DNA of 20,685 nucleotides from an uncultured Oscillibacter sp. (GTDB taxonomy: Bacteria > Bacillota > Clostridia > Oscillospirales > Oscillospiraceae): NCBI GenBank assembly GCA_900544105.1, contig UQUC01000037.1, positions 1-20,685 on the forward strand. Reading direction: 5' to 3'. A model generated the notes under the pieces. That model was not told the DNA's origin. It was given only the letters and a program-made list of their open reading frames with translations, and made no database searches. Made by a program: the position numbers and the translations under genes. The stretch's first letter is position 1, and every line of letters begins with the position of its first letter. Positions 5,849-14,130 of the stretch are shown here, piece after piece.

Positions 5849-8800
5849 AACGTATCCAAAAATGGTCCGCCCTTCTCATGGCTGTGACCCTGCTGTTTAC
5901 CCTGGCTGCTCCCGCTGCGCTGGCGGCCGAGAGCACCATCACCATCAAAACCGCCGGAGACCTCATGGAATTGTCCCGGAACTGCACGCTGGATACCTGG
6001 TCCCAGGGTAAGACCGTGATCCTGGAAAACGATCTGGACCTCCACGGTGTTGACTTCACCCCGATCCCCACCTTCAGCGGCTCGTTCCAGGGCAATGGAC
6101 ACACCATCTCCGGCCTGACCCTCACCGGCAGCGGCAACGTCCGGGGCTTGTTCCGCTACATTCAAAACGGCGCCACCGTTCAGGATCTGACGGTCATGGG
6201 CACCATCCACCCCAATGGGCATCAGGATGATCTGGGCCTGCTGGCTGGCAGTAACGCCGGACGGATCTTGAATTGCATCGCTTCCGGCACCGTCATGGGT
6301 GATAACCGTATCGGTGGTCTGGTAGGTATCAATGAAGTCGGCGGAGAGTTGGTGGGCTGCACCTTCTCCGGCAGTATTACCGGTAAACATTCCACCGCCG
6401 GCGTGGTGGGAGAAAACCGCGGGACCCTGACCCGCTGTTCCAACAGCGGCAGCATCAACACCCAGGATCTTGAGGATGACCCCAAGACGGACTACACAAA
6501 TCTGGCCCAGCTGAACTCCATGGAAAACGTCCCGGCTTATACGGACGTCGGCGGTGTGGCAGGCTATTCCAAGGGCACCATCCAAAGCTGCTCCAACAGC
6601 GGCACTGTGGGTTACGACCAGATCGGCTATAACATTGGCGGCATCGCCGGCCGCAGCATCGGCTGGCTGGATGGCTGTGTCAACACCGGCGCTGTCAGCG
6701 GGCGGAAGGATGTGGGCGGCATCGTGGGCCAGCTGGAGCCAGAGGTTTTGCAGACCTTCAGTGAGGATTTTCTCGACAAGCTGCTGGCTCAACTGGATAC
6801 GCTTCAGGATATCATGGACCGTACCGCCAACCACGCTGACAGCATTTCCGATTCCGTCCATACCCAGATGGATGACCTCACTGGTAAGGTCCGGGACACC
6901 AAGAACATCGCTAAGGACCTGACCGACGCCATGACGGACTGGGCCAACGGCGGCATTGACCAGATCAATGAGCTGTCTGCTCGCATCTCCTGGGCTTTGG
7001 ACCAGTTGGATGACATCATGGATGACGCTGTGGATCTGACAAAGGAACTGGATACGCTGATCCGCGAACTGGAAAAAGTACGCAAGCAGTTGGCCACTGC
7101 CTCCAGTGCCGGGTCCGACGCCGCAGCCGACCTGAAAATTGTGGTGAACGATCTGCAATCCGCTGCTGGAAAGCTGGCAAAAGTCCTGCCGGAAATTTCC
7201 TCCGCAATGGAGGATGTGTTAAACGCCTTGCAGGGCAGCGGAGACCTGATGGCAGCGCTGAACGATCTGGCAGCAGCTCTGAATGACCTCAGCGACGCCT
7301 TCGGTTCTCTGGAGGATGCGGCAGGCTCCCTAAAAAAGCTGCTGGACAGCCTCGGTGCGCTGGGCGATTCTGTTGATAAAGCTCTTGGACAATTAAAACA
7401 TGTCAACGATGCGCTGGATGCCGTCAACGGTAAGCTGAAAGACGTCGCCGCGGGTTTGGATGACATGATCCACGAGCTTTCCGAAAAGCCGGACATCAGG
7501 ATCGACCCCATCGGCCCGGACATCACCGACAAGGGGGATGCCCTGAACGATGCCATGGATGCCCTTCTGGACAGCGGTGAAGCTCTGAACCAACTGCTCA
7601 GTGACTCTGCCGACATCCTGATCGGTGACATTCGGGCCATCAACAATCAGTTCCGTTCCATTACGAATTTGATCCGCAGTGAAAAAGGCGACTGGGATCA
7701 GGATCAGAGTAAGAGTAAGGAAGATCAGATCCGTGATCATTTCCAGGACCTGTCCGATTCCTGCGACCCGGCCAGGCAGCATGATGGCCGGATCTCCGCC
7801 TCAGAAAATAAAGGTGAGATCACCGGTAACACAAATTTAGGCGGCATTGTGGGTTCCATGGGGATCGAAATCGACTTCGACCCCGACGGTGACGCGACCA
7901 AGGTGGGAGACTACTCCCTGAATTTTCACTATCAGACCCGTGCCCTTCTGTCCGGCTGCGTCAACAGCGGCGCTGTCAGAGGACGGAATGACTATGCCGG
8001 CGGCATCGTGGGACAGGCGTACATCGGTCAGATCACCGACTGCCAGAGCTACGGCGCTGTCTCCACCGACGGCAGCTATGTCGGCGGTATTGCAGGCCGG
8101 TCCGACAGCAGCATCCGCCTGAGCTGGGCCAAATGCGCCCTTTCCGGTGAGGATTATGTGGGCGGCATCGCCGGTTATGGTAAAACGCTCTCCGACTGCC
8201 GCAGTCTCGTCACCGTGGACGGCGGCGCTTACACCGGTGCTATCGCGGGAGATGTGGACGAGGATGGCTCCGTGACCGGCTGCCTGTTCACCCACGAAAC
8301 GCTGGGTGCGATTGACGGCATCAGCTACGCTGGGAAGGCAGAGCCCGCCGCCTTCGACGTTCTCTGCGCAGGAGACACTGTTCCCAAGACCTTCTCCCAG
8401 ATGGAACTAACCTTCCGTGCGGACGGCAAGGCGGTAGCGGTAGTCCCCTTCCAGTACGGACGGGGGATCGACAGCCTGCCGGAGATCCCGGCGAAAAAGG
8501 GTTTCTCCGCTGTCTGGCCGGATCTGGACTATACCCATCTCACCGCCAGTCAGACATTGGACGCCATCTATACGCCTTACAGCTCCTCCCTGACGGATGA
8601 CACCCAGACCCTTCCCCAAATCCTGGTGGACGGCAGCTTCAGCAGCCGGGCCACCGTCAGCCACACTTCGGAGCCCGTCTCCTGGACAGATGTGAAGGGC
8701 ACCGCCCGCACCGGCACAGCCGTTACCGTCACGGTGGACGATCCGGATATGGCCGCTATCTCCTATACGGTCCATTACCGGCTCCCGGAGGACGGCAAGC

Positions 8801-9060
8801 GCTACGACCTCTGGGTCAAGACGGAAAACGGCTGGGAAACGCAGGACAGCACCGTGGACGGCAGCTATCTTCTGTTCACCTCCGACCAGGAAACCGTCAC
8901 CTTCTGTGTGCAGGAGCGGACCGCCAGCCCTCTGCTGTGGGTCTTACTGGCAGTTCTGATCCTTTTGGCTCTGGTACTGCTGGTGATACGGATCCGCAAA
9001 AAGCGGGGCCGGCAAGCCATGCGGAGCCGTCTGCGGAAGGCCCGCCAGAAAAAATCGTAA
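5845..9060 (+). CDS. Exported GLUG-repeat protein with long helical insert and C-terminal anchor (1071 aa)
   Basis: A signal peptide ends near A27 (ALA-A). Residues about 30-300 hold at least six GLUG-type units (GGLVG, AGVVG, GGVAG, GGIAG, GGIVG) that build a beta-helix. About 301-645 is a Cys-free, Asp/Leu-rich helical segment with repeated Leu/Asp spacing, likely a long coiled coil or helical hairpin. GLUG units then resume (about 648-800) with five more. Residues 830-1020 look like beta-rich wall modules, and a single membrane helix (about 1031-1050) is followed by a Lys/Arg tail. The bulk is therefore outside the membrane. Coupling to the MMPL gene by an ATGA overlap suggests it works with that exporter, for example as an outside adaptor across the wall. 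That role is inference; surface adhesin is the main alternative. Confidence 0.85.
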   Translation: MKRIQKWSALLMAVTLLFTLAAPAALAAESTITIKTAGDLMELSRNCTLDTWSQGKTVILENDLDLHGVDFTPIPTFSGSFQGNGHTISGLTLTGSGNVRGLFRYIQNGATVQDLTVMGTIHPNGHQDDLGLLAGSNAGRILNCIASGTVMGDNRIGGLVGINEVGGELVGCTFSGSITGKHSTAGVVGENRGTLTRCSNSGSINTQDLEDDPKTDYTNLAQLNSMENVPAYTDVGGVAGYSKGTIQSCSNSGTVGYDQIGYNIGGIAGRSIGWLDGCVNTGAVSGRKDVGGIVGQLEPEVLQTFSEDFLDKLLAQLDTLQDIMDRTANHADSISDSVHTQMDDLTGKVRDTKNIAKDLTDAMTDWANGGIDQINELSARISWALDQLDDIMDDAVDLTKELDTLIRELEKVRKQLATASSAGSDAAADLKIVVNDLQSAAGKLAKVLPEISSAMEDVLNALQGSGDLMAALNDLAAALNDLSDAFGSLEDAAGSLKKLLDSLGALGDSVDKALGQLKHVNDALDAVNGKLKDVAAGLDDMIHELSEKPDIRIDPIGPDITDKGDALNDAMDALLDSGEALNQLLSDSADILIGDIRAINNQFRSITNLIRSEKGDWDQDQSKSKEDQIRDHFQDLSDSCDPARQHDGRISASENKGEITGNTNLGGIVGSMGIEIDFDPDGDATKVGDYSLNFHYQTRALLSGCVNSGAVRGRNDYAGGIVGQAYIGQITDCQSYGAVSTDGSYVGGIAGRSDSSIRLSWAKCALSGEDYVGGIAGYGKTLSDCRSLVTVDGGAYTGAIAGDVDEDGSVTGCLFTHETLGAIDGISYAGKAEPAAFDVLCAGDTVPKTFSQMELTFRADGKAVAVVPFQYGRGIDSLPEIPAKKGFSAVWPDLDYTHLTASQTLDAIYTPYSSSLTDDTQTLPQILVDGSFSSRATVSHTSEPVSWTDVKGTARTGTAVTVTVDDPDMAAISYTVHYRLPEDGKRYDLWVKTENGWETQDSTVDGSYLLFTSDQETVTFCVQERTASPLLWVLLAVLILLALVLLVIRIRKKRGRQAMRSRLRKARQKKS

Positions 9061-9075
9061 ATATCATAAGCAAGA

Positions 9076-9110
9076 AAAAACCGGACTGTGCGGTGCGCAG
9101 TTCGGTTTTT
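9076..9110 (+). terminator. Intrinsic terminator of the MMPL-GLUG operon
   Basis: A 16-bp stem (9076-9091 with 9095-9110) with two G-U pairs and a GGT loop has an A-run on the left and a T-run on the right. It starts 16 bases after the GLUG stop and isolates the spoVA genes from the operon. Confidence 0.9.
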
Positions 9111-9122
9111 CTCGTCTCCCTC

Positions 9123-9151
9123 TCATAGATCCCGCCAAATGGGGCATACTG
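9123..9151 (+). promoter_or_regulatory. Candidate sigma-G-type forespore promoter of spoVAD
   Basis: TCATA (9123-9127), a 17-base spacer and CATACTG (9145-9151) resemble the sigma-G pattern GYATR / CATNHTA, missing one base in each element. The known dependence of spoVA genes on sigma-G in spore formers supports it. No sigma-A promoter is evident here. The start codon lies about 25 bases after the expected transcription start. Confidence 0.45.
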
Positions 9152-9181
9152 TTTGCATGACTTTCAGCGGGGAGGCACGGT

Positions 9182-10198
9182 ATGAACAGCAAACGGATCG
9201 GCAAGCAGACGGTGGCGCTCCAGACGCCGCCCTCAGTCCTCTCCTTTGCCAACATCGGCGGACGGATGGAGGGCCAGGGACCTTTGGCTAAATATTTCGA
9301 CGAGCTGTGCGACGATTCCTTTTTGGGAGAAAAAACGTGGGAAAAGGCGGAGGCCACCATGCAGCGCCGGGTTTTGCGGCGGGCGTTGGAGCAGGCGGGG
9401 CTGAAGCCGGACGAAGTGGACTATGTACTGGCAGGGGACCTGTTGAACCAGTGTATCGGCTCCTCCTTCGGTCTGCGGGAGTTAGGTATCCCTTTTTTCG
9501 GTCTGTACGGGGCCTGTTCCACCATGGGAGAGGCACTGGCGTTGGCGTCGCTGCTCATTGACGGCGGCTTCGCGGAAACCGTCGCTGCCCAAGCAAGCTC
9601 CCATTTCTGCACCGCCGAGCGACAGTACCGGATGCCGGTCCCCTATGGCAATCAGCGCTCCCCTACCGCCCAGTGGACCGCCACCGCCGCCGGCTGTACC
9701 CTTCTCTCCGCCCAAGGGCCTGGGCCTTATATCACCCACGTCACCTGCGGAAAAATCGTGGATCAGGGCATCACCGATCCCAACAACATGGGGGCTGCTA
9801 TGGCCCCCGCCGCCTATGACACCCTCCGGGCCTACTTTGCCGACACGCACACCAGCCCGGCGGATCATGACGCCATTTTCACCGGGGACTTAGGAGAACT
9901 GGGCCATGAGATCGTAATGGACCTGTTTCGGCAAGACGGCGTGGACATGACCCGAAACTATGAGGACTGCGGGATGCTTCTCTATGACCGGGTCCGACAG
10001 GATATGCACGCTGGCGGTTCCGGCTGCGGCTGCTCCGCGGCGGTATTCAATGGCTATCTTCTCACCGGCCTGAAGCAGGGCCGCTGGCATCGTATTCTGT
10101 TCGCCCCCACCGGGGCGCTCCTGTCTCCCACCTCCAGTTTTCAGGGGGAATCCATTCCCGGCATCTGCCATCTGGTGTGCGTCAGCACGGAAAGGTAG
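9182..10198 (+). CDS. spoVAD: Stage V sporulation protein AD
   Basis: SpoVAD is part of the SpoVA channel that moves dipicolinic acid into the developing spore and out at germination; it has a thiolase-like fold and binds dipicolinic acid. Family landmarks are visible throughout: the opening PPSVLSFANIGGRMEGQGPL, DYVLAGDLLNQCIGSSFGLRELGIPFFGLYGACSTMGEAL (C112 at the thiolase active-site position), the DPNNMGAAMAPAA stretch and GSGCGCSA near the C-terminus. At 338 residues it is of normal length. GGGGAGG (9169-9175) sets the ATG at 9182. spoVAE follows after five bases. spoVAC, normally just upstream, is not here. Confidence 0.95.
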   Translation: MNSKRIGKQTVALQTPPSVLSFANIGGRMEGQGPLAKYFDELCDDSFLGEKTWEKAEATMQRRVLRRALEQAGLKPDEVDYVLAGDLLNQCIGSSFGLRELGIPFFGLYGACSTMGEALALASLLIDGGFAETVAAQASSHFCTAERQYRMPVPYGNQRSPTAQWTATAAGCTLLSAQGPGPYITHVTCGKIVDQGITDPNNMGAAMAPAAYDTLRAYFADTHTSPADHDAIFTGDLGELGHEIVMDLFRQDGVDMTRNYEDCGMLLYDRVRQDMHAGGSGCGCSAAVFNGYLLTGLKQGRWHRILFAPTGALLSPTSSFQGESIPGICHLVCVSTER

Positions 10199-10203
10199 GG
10201 CGT

Positions 10204-10560
10204 ATGGCATATTTCAACGCATTTCTCTGCGGCGGACTTCTCTGTGCCGTGGGTCAAATTCTGATCGATCGCACCCGGCTGACCCCCGCCCGTATTCTGA
10301 CGGGCTATGTGGTCGCCGGCGTGTTCCTCAGCGCCGTGGGTCTGTATCAGCCATTGGCAGATTGGGGCGGAGCCGGGGCCACGGTGCCCCTGACGGGCTT
10401 TGGCCACGCGCTGGCCAAGGGCGTTGAAAAGGCGGTGGCGGAGCAGGGCTGGCTGGGTGTCCTCACAGGTGGTCTGTCTGCCACGGCAGGCGGCATCGCC
10501 ACTGCTGTGGCCTCCGCCGTGGTAATGGCCCTGATCTTCAAGCCGGGAGACAAGCGATAA
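10204..10560 (+). CDS. spoVAE: Stage V sporulation protein AE
   Basis: SpoVAE is a small membrane subunit of the SpoVA dipicolinic acid channel in the forespore inner membrane. The opening AYFNAFLCGGLLCAVGQILI and DRTRLTPARIL are hallmarks of the family, and hydrophobic segments at about 5-23, 30-50, 80-112 fit its usual membrane plan. The product has 118 residues. The ATG at 10204 is chosen because it matches the family N-terminus and follows AAAGGTAGGG; a GTG at 10177 would overlap spoVAD and add an unrelated extension. It is co-transcribed with spoVAD and ends at the next hairpin. Confidence 0.93.
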   Translation: MAYFNAFLCGGLLCAVGQILIDRTRLTPARILTGYVVAGVFLSAVGLYQPLADWGGAGATVPLTGFGHALAKGVEKAVAEQGWLGVLTGGLSATAGGIATAVASAVVMALIFKPGDKR

Positions 10561-10564
10561 ACGG

Positions 10565-10595
10565 ACCGGGAGCGGCACAGCCACTCCCGGTTTTT
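10565..10595 (+). terminator. Intrinsic terminator after spoVAE
   Basis: ACCGGGAG pairs with CTCCCGGT, with an inner GGC/GCC pairing across one mismatch and an ACA loop, followed by TTTTT. It starts six bases after the spoVAE stop. Confidence 0.85.
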
Positions 10596-10629
10596 CCCGC
10601 ATTGTCCGCAAATTGTCACCGAATTGTTC

Positions 10630-10658
10630 TTCTTTTTCTGTCAAAAAACTGATATAAT
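10630..10658 (+). promoter_or_regulatory. Promoter of the deacetylase-like lipoprotein gene
   Basis: A perfect -10 TATAAT (10653-10658) lies 17 bases after a poor -35, TTCTTT (10630-10635), in an AT-rich stretch. The -10 is convincing, the -35 less so. Confidence 0.55.
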
Positions 10659-10699
10659 AAAAAATACATCTACGATTCGACAGAAAGGATCTGGTTTCT

Positions 10700-11974
10700 A
10701 TGCGGCGTATCACCACGCTTTTCTTAGCCCTTTTGCTGACCTGTTCCCTCACCGCCTGCGGCGGCCAAGCACAGCCGACGCCTCCGGCTCAGGATGATGA
10801 CGTTTCTCAGACCGAAACCCCTGATACCGCCCCGGAGCCTGCTGAGGAGCCGGAGGAGCCACAGCAGGAGCCATACGTCATCTCCTCCCCCACCGTTGAC
10901 CGGGGCACCGTGGACGGCGTGACCTATGTACCGTGGGACGGCGTGGTGGAGCATCTGTTCTTCCACCCCATCGTGGCCTATCCGGAGCTGGCTTTTGACG
11001 GTGACGCGCAGTCCGACGGCATTGACGACTGGATGGTGACGGTGGATGAGTACGACAAGATCCTCCAAAGCGTCTACGACCACGACTATGTGCTGGTGGA
11101 TATCAACGACGTCTGGAGCGAAAGCACCGACGCCAATGGCCAGCCGGTGATGGTGCGGAACACCCTTTACATCCCGGAGGGCAAAAAGCCCCTCATTATC
11201 TCCTACGACGATGTGAACTATTACGATTACATGATCGAGGATGGGTTTACCTATAAGCTCATTATCGGGGACGACGGCCTGATCTGGAGCTACGGCCTGG
11301 ACCCCCAGGGCAACGAGGTGATCTCTCAGGATCTGGACGCCATCACCATTCTGGACAAGTTCGTTCGGGAACACCCGGACTTCTCCCCCTTCGGAGCCAA
11401 GGGCAGCCTGAGTCTTACCGGCTATCAGGGGATTCTGGGCTACCGCACCAACACGGATACCAAGGAGTGGAATGACGAGCTGGAAGCCAACCGCCAGAAG
11501 GAGCGGGAGGCGGTGAAGCCCATCATTGCAGAGCTGAAGCGGACAGGCTGGACCTTCGGCAGCCATACCTGGGGGCATATCAACCTCTCATCCTCCTCTC
11601 TGGAGCGGGTGCAGGCGGACACGAAACGCTGGATGGATGAGGTGGGCAGTCTGGTTGGCCCCACCACCATTCTCTATTATCCCCACGGTGCCCGGCCGGA
11701 CGGCGACGACGTTCAGCAGACCGGCCCCATCTTCAAATATTTGCAGGAGCAGGGCTTCCGAGTATTCGCCTCTGTGGGCATCAGCTCCTACTCCAAAATC
11801 AAAACCGACATCTGCGCGGTGATCTGCGACCGGCTCCATCCCGACGGAACCACCCTCCGGGGCAGCGATAAGGTCATCGGCTGGTACAGCCAGTTCTACG
11901 ATGCGCGGGACATCATCAATCTGGACGTGCGCCCGGACCGGGGTGTGAAATGGACGCCAAAATCCGCGTCCTGA
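10700..11974 (+). CDS. Lipoprotein with NodB-type polysaccharide deacetylase domain (424 aa)
   Basis: The N-terminus is a lipoprotein signal with lipobox LTAC and C20 as lipid anchor, followed by a Pro/Glu linker (about 25-58) that would span the wall. The deacetylase-like domain shows YDD (D170, D171) at the first motif, where most enzymes read TFDDGP, then SHTWGH (H289, H293) for the metal site and PHGARPDG (H329) near the third motif. Such enzymes remove acetyl groups from peptidoglycan or other glycans outside the cell. About 118 residues separate the first and second motifs, more than usual, so an insert is present. AAAGGA (10684-10689) precedes the ATG. Activity is likely but not certain given the changed first motif. 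The cytidine deaminase gene follows after 22 bases. Confidence 0.85.
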   Translation: MRRITTLFLALLLTCSLTACGGQAQPTPPAQDDDVSQTETPDTAPEPAEEPEEPQQEPYVISSPTVDRGTVDGVTYVPWDGVVEHLFFHPIVAYPELAFDGDAQSDGIDDWMVTVDEYDKILQSVYDHDYVLVDINDVWSESTDANGQPVMVRNTLYIPEGKKPLIISYDDVNYYDYMIEDGFTYKLIIGDDGLIWSYGLDPQGNEVISQDLDAITILDKFVREHPDFSPFGAKGSLSLTGYQGILGYRTNTDTKEWNDELEANRQKEREAVKPIIAELKRTGWTFGSHTWGHINLSSSSLERVQADTKRWMDEVGSLVGPTTILYYPHGARPDGDDVQQTGPIFKYLQEQGFRVFASVGISSYSKIKTDICAVICDRLHPDGTTLRGSDKVIGWYSQFYDARDIINLDVRPDRGVKWTPKSAS

Positions 11975-11996
11975 CAGCGAAAAGGGAGGTTTTTCC

Positions 11997-12398
11997 ATGA
12001 GTCTTGACGAACTGAAGGCCGCAGCGGTGGCCATGCTGGACCGGGCCTACTGCCCCTATTCCCATTTCCCGGTAGGGGCGGCGCTGGAATGTGCCGACGG
12101 CACGGTGTTCACCGGCTGCAACATTGAAAACGCCGTGTATCCCGTTGGTACCTGCGCCGAGCGCACCGCCATGAGCAAGGCCGTCAGCGAGGGACACACC
12201 GATTTTGTCCGCATCGTGATCGCTGGCCGCAGCGAGGATTATTGCTATCCCTGCGGTATGTGCCGCCAGTTCATGAAGGAATTTGCCCCGGATATGCAGG
12301 TGATCTGCTTGAACGGCAAAGGGGACGCGCTGGAGCTGACTCTCCGCGATCTGCTGCCCTACGGCTTTGACAGCACCTTTTTACCGCAGGGAAATTGA
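11997..12398 (+). CDS. cdd: Cytidine deaminase
   Basis: Cytidine deaminase converts cytidine and deoxycytidine to uridine and deoxyuridine in pyrimidine salvage, in the cytosol. The zinc motifs are complete: C53-A-E55 (TCAERTA, Cys-type as in tetrameric enzymes) and P-C86-G-M-C89, with E55 as proton shuttle. The substrate-binding stretch FPVGAAL and GCNIENA are also present. At 133 residues it is of normal size. AGGGAGG precedes the ATG. It sits 22 bases behind the deacetylase gene with no terminator between, so it is probably in the same transcript despite unrelated function. Confidence 0.96.
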   Translation: MSLDELKAAAVAMLDRAYCPYSHFPVGAALECADGTVFTGCNIENAVYPVGTCAERTAMSKAVSEGHTDFVRIVIAGRSEDYCYPCGMCRQFMKEFAPDMQVICLNGKGDALELTLRDLLPYGFDSTFLPQGN

Positions 12399-12415
12399 TC
12401 CCCTAAAAGCAGCAC

Positions 12416-12453
12416 AACTCCGGCATATCCTTTACGGATATGCCGGAGTTTTT
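12416..12453. terminator. Intrinsic terminator between cdd and htrA
   Basis: A perfect 15-bp stem (12416-12430 with 12436-12450) closes a five-base loop and is followed by TTT on the plus strand. It lies between convergent genes; the minus-strand side lacks a good U-run, so it mainly serves cdd. Confidence 0.85.
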
Positions 12454-12491
12454 CAGCTTCTATGACCTAACTGTTGTAAGGTACTTGTTCG

Positions 12492-13943
12492 TTACCGCTG
12501 GTTATTGAAGAAGTAGTTGAAAATATCCCAGGGATTGGTGTAGTAGCCATTGCTGCCGTTGTTATAATTGTTGTTATTCTGGTTCTGCTGGGACTGGCTG
12601 CTATCATTGCTCTTGGTCGCCTGATCAGCTGGCACAGCGCCCCAGGTCACGGAGACCTCCTGCTGCTGGCCGCCCCGGTAGATGGTGAAGGTGGATTCGT
12701 CACCTGCGGAATACTTCTTCTTCAGGGCCACCAGCTCCTGATAAGAGTCCACATCCGTACCGTCGATCTTCATAATGACGTCGCCCATCTTCAACCCGGC
12801 CTTGTCAGCGGCGCTACCCTCCTCCACGGAGTAGATAAACACACCCTTGGTCACATCGTAGCGATACTGGGCGGCCATCTGCTCATTCATGGTGCCGGGG
12901 GTGATACCCAGATATGCCTTATTGCTGACGTAGCCGTTGGTCATGATGTCCTGGATCATCGCCGCCACATCGTTGATGGGGATGGCGAAGCCCAGACCCT
13001 CCACGCTCTGACTGGCGTAGCTGGAATACTTGGCGGACACGATGCCCACCACCTCGCCGTACTCGTTGAACAGCGGGCCGCCGGAGTTGCCGGGGTTGAT
13101 AGCGGCGGTGACCTGGATCATGTTAAAGGGGGTGCCGTCCACGTCAATGGCCCGGTTCACGGAGGAAGCGATACCCTCGCTCATGGAGAAGGTCAGCTCA
13201 CCCAGCGGGTTGCCGATGGCCAGCACGTGATCGCCCACGTTCAGGCTGTCACTGTTGCCGAGAGTCACGTTGGGTAGGTCTGATGCATTGATCTTGATGA
13301 CGGCAATATCGTAATCCTCGTCGCCGCCGATATACTGGGCGTCATAGCTGTCGCCATTATACAGCGTGACCTTCACGGTGTCCGCGTCACCTACCACATG
13401 GTAGTTGGTGACGATGTAGCCGTCCGGCGTCAGGATGAAGCCGGAGCCGGCCCCGGCAGTCTGTGTGGTCTGGCCGAAGAAATTGGGGTCAGAGGTGGCT
13501 GTGATGTTGATGGACACCACGCTGTTGACGTTGGCGGCGTACAGCTCCGCGTCCGTCATGGAATTCTTGCCGTCCACGGTTTTCAGCTGGATCTCCGTGG
13601 GCTTGCGGTTGGAGACGTTCACCTCCGTGGTGTCGCTGTTGGAACTGTTGTTTACCAGATAAGCGGTGCCGCCGCCTACCAGACCGCCCAGCAGAGCGCA
13701 CACCAGCGCCAGAGAGGTGATCTTCAGACCCAGACGGTTCTTGCCGTTCTTGTGGGGCGTCTGCCCGCCCTGAGGCTGGGACTGATACACTGGCTGGGAG
13801 TTCTGAGTCTGCTGCTCCTGCTGCTGACGGTAGCTGCCCAGCTGCTCGTCCACGGTGGGCTGCTTGGCGTCATAGCGCTGGCCCGGCTCTGTGCCATCCT
13901 TGCGATAGGTGTAGTGATACAGGTTCTGTTCGTCATTATACAT
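12492..13943 (-). CDS. htrA: HtrA/DegP-type membrane-anchored serine protease with PDZ domain (483 aa)
   Basis: HtrA proteases degrade misfolded proteins outside the membrane. The order is a cytosolic Gln-rich tail (1-70), one membrane helix (about 72-97), a trypsin-like domain with the triad H182 (TNYHVV), D212 (DYDIAVI) and S287 (GNSGGP), and one PDZ domain (about 343-432, starting at YLGITPG). A C-terminal Asn/Gln/Ser-rich tail ends in aromatic residues. AAGGAGG about eight bases before the ATG supports the start. The gene stands alone on the minus strand. Envelope-stress control, as in Bacillus HtrA, is possible, but no CssR-type site was identified. Confidence 0.95.
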   Translation of the reverse strand: MYNDEQNLYHYTYRKDGTEPGQRYDAKQPTVDEQLGSYRQQQEQQTQNSQPVYQSQPQGGQTPHKNGKNRLGLKITSLALVCALLGGLVGGGTAYLVNNSSNSDTTEVNVSNRKPTEIQLKTVDGKNSMTDAELYAANVNSVVSINITATSDPNFFGQTTQTAGAGSGFILTPDGYIVTNYHVVGDADTVKVTLYNGDSYDAQYIGGDEDYDIAVIKINASDLPNVTLGNSDSLNVGDHVLAIGNPLGELTFSMSEGIASSVNRAIDVDGTPFNMIQVTAAINPGNSGGPLFNEYGEVVGIVSAKYSSYASQSVEGLGFAIPINDVAAMIQDIMTNGYVSNKAYLGITPGTMNEQMAAQYRYDVTKGVFIYSVEEGSAADKAGLKMGDVIMKIDGTDVDSYQELVALKKKYSAGDESTFTIYRGGQQQEVSVTWGAVPADQATKSNDSSQSQQNQNNNNYNNGSNGYYTNPWDIFNYFFNNQR

Positions 13944-14011
13944 AAGTCAAACCTCCTTGAAAAGCGGGCGCTGATCTGCGTTCCGCTGGGAACTTCCTTA
14001 ACTTTGATTGT

Positions 14012-14041
14012 AGTATAGGACCGAAAACTTAAAACTGTCTG
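14012..14041 (-). promoter_or_regulatory. Promoter of htrA
   Basis: On the minus strand a -10 TATACT (14012-14017) is preceded, 18 bases upstream, by CAGACA (14036-14041), which keeps four bases of TTGACA. The leader to the ATG at 13943 would be about 60 bases. Confidence 0.45.
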
Positions 14042-14092
14042 AAAAATTTTTTAAGCAAATGTGAACCTTATACATTTTTCTTTTTCCGTCCC

Positions 14093-14103
14093 TGTGGTAC
14101 AAT
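14093..14103 (+). promoter_or_regulatory. Extended -10 promoter of the FAD protein gene
   Basis: TGTGG followed by TACAAT (14098-14103) gives a TGn extended -10. No good -35 is seen upstream. Transcription would start about 20 bases before the AGGAGGT at 14118-14124. Confidence 0.5.
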
Positions 14104-14130
14104 ACAGCTATCAAAACAGGAGGTGCCGCC

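Noticed and set aside
5734..7158. 474-codon minus-strand frame across the exporter end and the GLUG gene
   Set aside because: It covers the junction of two well-supported genes on the other strand and has low-complexity composition typical of an antisense shadow.
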